Shown one piece after another: positions 14,201 to 23,600 of a DNA stretch of 64,000 nucleotides (position 1 is its first letter; each line of letters opens with the position of its first letter). The position numbers and the translations under genes are program-made. Source of the DNA: Rugalucina vietnamica (Eukaryota > Mollusca > Bivalvia > Lucinida > Lucinidae); assembly GCA_964017185.1 (NCBI GenBank), contig OZ024882.1:40335988-40399987 (forward strand), read 5' to 3'. A model generated the notes under the pieces. That model searched no databases, was not told the DNA's origin, and was given only the letters and a program-made list of their open reading frames with translations.

Positions 14201-17200
14201 CTGAAGAGTGAGAGATGTAGGAGATGAAAAGTGGTTTCTTCTGGAGTGGCTGGCCTGGAATTAGAACCAATACACGAATGCATGCATTAACTTTTAGACA
14301 ATTTTTATCTATCGACGGACAGAGAAAATCTCTTTATCACTTTATATTAAAGATGTAAGCAAAATCTTCACTCTGGTAGTAATACATCAAACAGAAACCT
14401 GCAGCACCCAATCAAGTCTGGTTAGATTCAAATGGTTTGCTCCATACAGTAAGTCTCTAACCATCTTCTGTGACTGTAAAGCCTGGTTTGTGTCGGACCA
14501 GGTCTGAACCCAAATTGTTGCTTTTCTCATGCACATGCTCATATCAGAGAAGAATCATATCTGATACAGTTCAATCAGTACCTTTTGTTTTTATCTTTTC
14601 TTCCACCAAATCTGACTTCTTCTCTGAGTAAAGAGAAATGAGGTTCATGTGTAGCCAGACCCAACATCATCTAGAAACACATTATAACACGTAAGGCAGA
14701 TTACAATATTTATTGTTAACACAAAATATTTGTTACTTCAATATTTTTGTATTTTTTCTGAATTATTGGTATATTCTAGAGCTTACTATGAGTGCACATG
14801 CGACCGACAAAGCCTAATGTAATTAGCATGAACTTTGAATTTGTGAGGAAAACTTGTAAAACATCTTTGCAAATATTTCCAAACATGCAGTATTGACAAA
14901 GAACATTCAATATATTTTATGAGTGGGAGGTTAAACTGCCATGTTATCAAGAAAAAGAGAGTAGACTTACCAAATCAGCATCGAGCCCATAGAGACAATG
15001 TCTTGTATTAGGATCATACCCTGGATGGGATCTCTCAGCACGGATAAAGTCCATTATCTTGTGTTCACCTTCTCCTGGAGTCTGGAACAAATAGATCTGC
15101 ATTTAATAATTTTCTAATATTACTATTGTATTACTTTTTTGTCTATTGAATATGTATGGGATTTGTGTATCTGTATGAACCATGGCTGGGACCTTCAAAT
15201 TTGTGTTTGTTTGTTATATATAACTTAAATACATGTACACAGTCAACAGTAAACATCATGCCCGGACAGTCATTGATCATAACCACCCTGCTCCTGTGAA
15301 GAACCACAGGGCAGATTACCAGAAATTAGTACATATTGACGACAAAAGCCTTTCTTGAATCAGCGGAAGAGCAAATATCAATGAAAGAAATGTTCTACAT
15401 ATATGTAAGTCATCTATGAGAATCAGTTGCAATGTTTGCTTTATTACAAATACAGCACACAATCGACTGAGATATGATGCCCAGAGCTTAATCAAGCATT
15501 GAAGCTGACTGATCAAGGATAACCCAATAAGGCCAATTTATGAACTATCAACCCTACTGAGGCCATATGACTAATATATCAAAGATTCACACACACCAAT
15601 ACAGTACCAACCTCATGCCCTGAGAGATACACCCTGACCCCCTGCCACAGTGGGTCTGTACTGCATTTCTTGACTGCGAAATACTGCAACTGTTCCTGAA
15701 GTCTCACCATAAATGGTGTGCCTGAAAATAAAAACAAACATAAAGGACAAGGTTCACGAATTGCCAAAATCGGCCCTGTATCAGAAATTAATGAAATTTT
15801 GATACAAGATAGATGTTGGTGTCCTGGGATCGAAAATGCATTTTTGAAACGTGTGACGTAATTATAAAGCATTTCTGACGTCATTAACTTACCCTACCCC
15901 ACGCGACGTGGGTAGTGAATTTATAACGTTAATGACGTTATATAATTATACGTTTGTCGTTGCAGCGTTATGTATTCAACATATTCTGCTCGCACTCACT
16001 GACCACCAGTAAGAAATGGATATCATTGCTACCGTGACTCTGTTAGTCTTTGATTGGTACATCCTGTGTTACACAGGTGCGACCCCGTAACATTAAACTT
16101 CATTCATCAGCGATGAACGTATGCCACAGTTCCATTGTGACGTTAATATCTCCAGTAGCCCGATATCTACAGTGCGCTAATCCAGAGTATGTACCATGAT
16201 TATTACAGTTTTCCAAAATATGAGATCGATGAGAAATAAATAATCTAGAGACCCATATCGGTCACACCGAAAAGTGTACAAAAACGTCATGGTAGAAACG
16301 CAGAGTTTGTTGCACTTGCACAAATATCGGGTCGTGACATCAGTCTGCCAATTAAGAAAAAGAACATTATTTTGCTCCCTCGGTCCATTATCATGTTTAA
16401 AACAAGACACGCATATGCTGTTGGACGCGCCAATACGCCAACTATGTGACGAGATATTACAGATGCACGTTCCCGTCACGCATGGTGAGGATGGCAATGA
16501 ATAAAATGTGTAAATTCTTTTAAACGTATAGACCAGTTTCTCACAATATCAACAGGCGTTTATTAATGAAGACGAAAGCCATGAAGTAAATGGGCAATTC
16601 GCAAGCGAGCGCTGTTAATACACGATTTGCGCCGCATCGAGAGAAAACCGGATTTTTGCCTATGCGAAAACAAAGGCGCAGATCAGCTTCGCAGTCACAA
16701 TCAGCTTCGCAGTGACTGCGAAGCTGATCAGAGCCTTTGTTTTCGCTACACGGATAGTATAATTTCTCTTCTTCTTAAATCCGAAATTTCAAACTTGTAG
16801 CCTGCTTCAGTAACCGTACAGGTCGGTTTGTGTAGGACCTGGTCGGAAACCCCGAAGACCGGTTTTCGCGCGTCGCAGCTCATTTTTACTTATGCTTATT
16901 CTATTTTACGCATTACCGGGCGGCATGCAAAACACGTGCTTAAATGAGTAACTGAAATAAAAAGTTTTGACATGCATAAAAATGCGACGAGGCTTAATGC
17001 ACCAGTCATTTATATCCACACACCCATGGGGCCGGGGAATTGCGGGGCGTTTAACTTTTCAGTTTTTATAGTTCCGCTAAAAGCCCGGCAATGCGGGGTC
17101 AGATTTGTGGTAAAGTCCCTGCTAAAAGTTGCGGCTTCCCAGAGACGACTGTCAACAATGCGGAACAACACATTTTTATGGGATATTAAAAGCCCGGCAC

Positions 17201-17598
17201 ATCCCCGGTACTGCGGTTATATTCTGGCACTTTAGCCCCGCTGTGTCCCCGCTAACCCCTGCCCTAGAGTGGCGGCGATACAAATGGCTGGTGCATAAAA
17301 TATAAAGCATCATCGAACATTAACAGTCGCAAGTTGCATGAATTACCATGAGATCCCATTGTCTTGAGGCGACATGCCTAGTGCATTAAGCGCGTGGACA
17401 TGTCGGCGTCAATATCTTTATTGGGAATAACATGTCACAATAGCGAGCGGTTTCCACACACCCGTATCGGTATTTGTAATTCGTAACTTTGATTTTTTCA
17501 CGCACGAATTAACGGTTATGAACGCTTTTCATGACATGTGGCAATGACCGAAACGAAAAAGTATAATTTTTATATCAAACATAAAAAGTGCTTTCGAA

Positions 17599-17634
<36 letters not shown>

Positions 17635-20600
17635 GTATTTTGATCTTTGATAGACGAAACTCCTTTTAAATAAAAAAAATCCTATCTGATTTGATTGATA
17701 AAGAAAACATCCCCATTATAATATTCAAAACAATAAGGGAAAATGATTATTATCGGCCACATTATTTTCAAGGGAAGCAACTCGAATACATGTTGGCGAC
17801 ATGTATGTTATCATATTTTTAGTTAACTGAGTAGCCACCTATTGGGAAAATAGCTGCTCATGCGGCTTACGAAATGTTATCATGGTACATGTATAAGTAC
17901 CTTATTGTTAGTTTGATTTTTTCCCGCCTCGGATCCTATTCTGATTGCGCCTATTCCTGATCGTTGCCTACTCGTACCTTTTTTGTTTGAATTGATAGTT
18001 AACGTCTCAGTCAACCTATGATCATGTCGGGGCGTTGCCTCCATTTTATGGGACTTGTAGCCTACCTAAAAATAAGGATGTCATGACACCCAAAAAGGGC
18101 TTTAAATATAACCACCTAACCAAGCCAATACAGCTTATCTATTTCTTCACGCCCAAATGCCGGGGCGGACGACCGGGGTCCCATATTGTCTATATATTGC
18201 GTAAACGTTGTTAAGTAGATCTACATTTCGTAGACTAAGTATAATCGCGATAAAAGAAGAAGCAACTGCAAATTATCTTTTTCTTTTAAAATGGTTTGTA
18301 TTGTTGTTTGATGCCCAGGACATTCATACGGACAATCAACGATGAGTTTTATGCCGTTTACACGCGGTCGTGAGCCCGGGTTTGAAACCTCGGGCCTCTT
18401 GCGAGTTGCGACACCGTGCAGTCTCATGGGCTAACATAAGAAATATCACGAAGAAGCTACATGTTTCTATACATGTAATTATTTGCAGTTCCGTGTATGG
18501 GCAATCTACATGTACGTCTGTTTAAGGTCGTGACAAACCCGTTTGAATGAATCAACATTTGAAGCAATCTACGTTTAACAGAGTCATGGAAATGGTTAAA
18601 CATTGGATCATTTCCGTTCAAAGGATCGCCAGAACGATAGCAAAATGTTCTTTCTTTCTATGTTTATTTGTTTGATAAAATGTTTTTTGTTTTTTTTGTT
18701 TTTTTTGTTTGTTTTTTTTTTGTTTTTTTTTTGTGGTTTAGCGTACCGGTCCACAGCTGTGGTCATGTCGGGATGTTGCCAACATTTTATGGGACATTTA
18801 CCCAAAATTAGGTTGTCATGGCATCCAAAAAGTGTTTAAATATAACCGCCCAAGTAAGCCAATATGGTTTGTATGTATGGGTGGTTTTGAAATGAATCAC
18901 TTTTCCTGGGTAGGCTCAGACTGAGCGGTTAACCAGTACACGTGTAATCAGATGGTCAGTCAAAAGCGTAGAAGCTTTGTCTGGAGGCACAAGCAGTCCG
19001 TCTTTTTCTTTACGTGCCAGTGGACGGGGCCTATATCTTCCCCCGACTTTGTTAATATCTATTATCTGTGCTGGAATCATATCTGGACGACCCATACTCT
19101 CTCTGGCACTTGAAGCCTTAGTTAAGTAATAACAAGCACAGATAGCTTTCGGTGTAAGCTGTCAACTCCGGAGAAGCAGATTCTCGTTGGTGTCCTGTGG
19201 AATATGGTTGGTATCGGGGTGGTGTGTATACCCAGTACACTAATGAGTTGAGACCATCGCGTCGGAACTTTTAAGCCTTGGGAACAAAAGGCCATTGTTG
19301 TCCATTTTGCCGAATTATTAAAGTGGTAGACCGTGTGTAGACTTACACACAGACAGAGAACAAAGCCTCCGTGAGCTCAAGTCCGTGACATAGTGTTTTA
19401 AGCTAATTGCCAAGTGCACAGCTGACATCGCGAGTTCGATTCCGAACTTGTCTTACCGGGACGAGACTTTAAACCGGGGTCCCGTCTCCATATGACCATG
19501 GCCATTGAGTGGAATGTAAAACACTACATTACCAATACAACCAATCAATAGATAGAGACGTAGAAGTACGAATATACAGACAATACTGCCTAGGTCTGTA
19601 CCATCTAGTGCTTAATTGCAAGGAATGGAATATAAACCATTATGATTTCTGTTGATGACCTCGGAATAGCTAGGCTTACTCGAGCAATATTTTGGTGAAA
19701 ATGCGCAGATGCCCTGGCTCAATACAGTCTTTGTTTTAACGCATTTGTGATGCAGTTGATAAATTATTCCATGCTACGTTGTGGCTCAAATAAGGTTAGG
19801 ACGATCACGCCTCACCAAGTTTTGTCATTTGGATAAAAAACTAGATCTTGCCATATGTGCGAAAAGCAAAGGGAAACTACTCAGACGGAAAAAATCATTA
19901 CCGATCTCTTTTGTGAAATTTTAAACATTACAGCAATTTTACGTTAAATCATACAACTTTCAACATTGTTTTACTCTTTTTATAATAAAAATACACAAAA
20001 TATTGAGGCGGAGTCGTAGCACGTTCTTCGTGTTAAAAAGCGAACTAGAAGTACAGACTTCTTGCCTACTCTTTACAATGCATCATTTCCGTCAGTGACA
20101 GATAAAGACTATGATCAAGACCATCCTGCCGTAGTGTGATTTTTTTTTTTTTTTGCCTTTAACTAAGCACATCTCTGTTGACAATGCGCATTCAGTGACG
20201 GAAGAAGCCAGCATACACAATAAGCTCCGTAATGTAAGATTTCTAAAATACCACATGTAGTAAACATAATTTCGTGAGTGTAAAGACGGTAAGTGTTTGG
20301 GCATGCATATATGTGTCACGGTTGATAGGTCTGCATCAATCACAATAGTATAGGGCTTCAAATTGTTTCCAACAGGGTTGAACAGGAGCACCCGTAAAAT
20401 TGGTTTCATAATTTTAGCTCTTTGAAGTCGGGTCATAATCAAATTCAGAACGTCTTGTCCACATGAACATGTTTTGTATGTTATTTTTTGCTTGTTTCTG
20501 TTTGTTTTTCTCTCAGCGAGCACTTGCACCCAACAAATCTTATTATAGCACAATCAATTATCGGTTCCGCAAGGTGCGCTTAATTGAATGACGTCACACT

Positions 20601-23600
20601 ACGTGCTCCGACTCGATGACGTCGTCGTTCCATGGCGCGCTCATCTTTGGACGTTTTGGAAGACAAAAAGAGAAGAAAAGTTTATTTTTAACCATGGCCA
20701 CATGCAATAACAACAACGAGAGCTGAACAAACCTAAAACATATTGCAATACTGCTGTACTCTCAAAGTTTCATTGTTGTTAAAGGCTGTGGCCACAGTCA
20801 AATCTGAGACTGAAAACGCAAAATCGGACCAAAAACACGGAAAACCGGCTACCTACCCATGTTTAACACCCTGTAGTGCAGACCAGGGCCATCATAATCG
20901 GAAAAAAACGTTCAGACCCTGAGAGATGAAATGTTACTTGTGCTGTTAAATACGTTTTCTGCTCAATACGAGTTTGATTTTTCCGCAATTTACAGGGCCG
21001 ATTCAGCTGGTTCGCGAATTTTGTCCTTTGTGGAAAATATATTTATGAGGGTGTTTAGATATGAGCCGCGCCATGAGAAAACTGGATTTTGGCCGAGGCG
21101 AAAACAAAGGCGCATATCAGCTTCGCAGTAACTGCGAAGCTGATCAGCACCTTTGTTTTCGCTACACGGATAGCACAATGTCTCTTCTTCTTAAATCCAA
21201 AATTTCAAGCTTCTAGCCATATTCTGTGGCTGCACAGACCGGTTTATGTCGGACCTGGTCGGTAACACCGAAGGTTTTCTCGTGACGCGGTTCATATCAT
21301 GTAAAATTGAATGTATAGTCGGAAGCCTACATGTCAGACTGACAAGTATCTCTATATATGAAAGAACACTTTTTATGAATGTGCTGGGTAACTTCTATAC
21401 GAACTGAACAAAATCTTGTTGTTTTTTTTTTAATATAATCAGCACTGCATGCTGCTTCAAAACAATATGTTTGACAATTTATCCAACAACATACCTCCCT
21501 ATTTAAAATAATACATTTATGTGCTCAAAATTACTTTACATACCCGGTGTGATACAGTTGGAGTCAAATCTTTTCTCTGTTGGTAGTGTCTCTCCTCTGT
21601 CACGAGCTCTGTTCTCTAAAACCTCGGCCTCTCTTGCTGACCTAACCAGTATGGAAAAATATAATTATGTGGAAAATGTATGAAATAACTTTTAATAACA
21701 AATGAGCCGCCTCATGGGAAAACCAACAATGTGCATATGCGAAAACAAAGACGCAGATCAGCTTTGCGGTGCTGATCAGCGCCTTTGTTTTCGCTACACA
21801 GATAGTACACTTCCTCATCTTCCTAACTCCGAAATTTCAAGCTTCTATCCTGCTTCTGTGACTGTACAGCCTGATTTGTGTCGGACCTGCTCGGAAACCA
21901 CATTGTTGGTTTTCCCACGAAGTGGCTCAAATATTATAACATCATCTCGTCATGTGACAAAAATAGATTACAAACAGCAATGCCCGCACAAGTATATACA
22001 GGGGTTATTATTATTTTTTCATCGGTAACATAACTACAACCCAACTTTAAGGGTTTGCAAGTTTCGTTTTCTGCTGATTTTTCATATTTCTATTTCTTGT
22101 ATTAATTCAATAGTATTGATGTTACATGAGAGCACCAAGATTTCTTTCATGGAAGCAACTTATTTCACATCACCAGGTTACTTTCATTTAATTTGCTGAT
22201 TTCAAGGGAAGAAGGTCAGCTTTTCTTCTTTTTTCAAATGCAAGACCATTTTGAATATTGACCATAAATTTGCCCCACCTAAATCTCCTGCCTCTCTGTT
22301 GATTCATCTTAGCTCTAGGTGCCACACCATCCACGGCCATGAAGAAAACTTTCCTTGGCTTGATCATGCGGAACAGAAACTGTCAATAAAAACAAAAAGT
22401 AATGCTTAATATGAGCAGCATCAATAGCCTTCATTGTTTCTGTGTTGCACAGCACAGACTTGACTTGAAATTTCAGATCCTAGCAGGTGAGGAATTAGAC
22501 TATCTAGATAAAAAAAAACAACAATGGCACTGAACAGCACCTTGAATACAGCACAACTGACCTAGGCTATTATGTTCTTTTCTCATGGCTAGGTTCGTAT
22601 TTGGAAACTTTAATATGCAGCAGTTCCACTGCACACAACATAATAAGATTGGTTAACATATACATCACGAAAACATGTCCGTGCAATATATACCCCCTTA
22701 AACCCCACTTTTATATAGTAAAACTGGGGTATGCAGGGGTATACCTATTTTTCTTATTTTTGCTCCAAAACATAGATTGTGGGTACTCGTTAGAACCGCC
22801 TCCGCAAGGCAGTTCTAACGTATACCCACAATGTATGTTTTGAGCAAAAATAAGAAAAATATCAATGATTTTCCAGTGAAAATTTTCATTTTTACAACCC
22901 AAAAAAATTTCTGTATATTGCATGGGCGTGTTTTCATAATGTGAGATTTCACAAAATTGCTCACCTCTAGGTAATACATAATGTCAGCAAAGATTTTCTC
23001 CTCGGTGATTCTAAAGTGTGGGTTATCATCTTCAGGGTGGGAGCAAACATGAATAATACCATTCATGTCCAGGTAGAGATTGTCAAATTCTGGGATCTGA
23101 AAACATGAAAAGGATATTTCAAAGGTGTATTATCAAGCCATACACTAAGTCACTTCGTTAATACACGAAAATTCTGATTTTACTGTGTTATAACAGGGTA
23201 CCCACGCTTTTGTCAAAACCAAATTCCAGGACTTTTCCAGGACCTTTCCAGGCCAGATGAGTAATTTTCAAGGTCTGATCACAACAAAATTCCAAGACTT
23301 TTCCAGGATCGTCAAACAAGAAACAGTTTTTCTTATTTGAAACAGCGGACCTCGGTAATTGGGAGTAAGGATTTGACTTTGCACGTTCTTAACTTTGAGA
23401 AACTATGTTCAGGGATTTTTTCTGCAATTTTGGGAAGGGGCCCTAGGGCCTTTCTGATTGGGAAAATTAGCGACATATACCGAGAATTTGGGAAATTTTC
23501 AAAGCATTCAAAATTGATGATATTTTCAAATTTGACATAGTTATTAAATAAAATCAAGTTAATGTTTTTAAATCATTAAATAATAACTTATAATCAAAGT

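Noticed and set aside
16177..16504. Overlapping ORFs of 106 and 76 codons on opposite strands
   Set aside because: Mutually antisense, no homology recognised, located within XRN1 intron 4.
20092..20553. 153-codon ORF as a gene inside XRN1 intron 4
   Set aside because: No recognisable motif, low-complexity Lys run, no splice or promoter context; kept only as an unassigned stretch.
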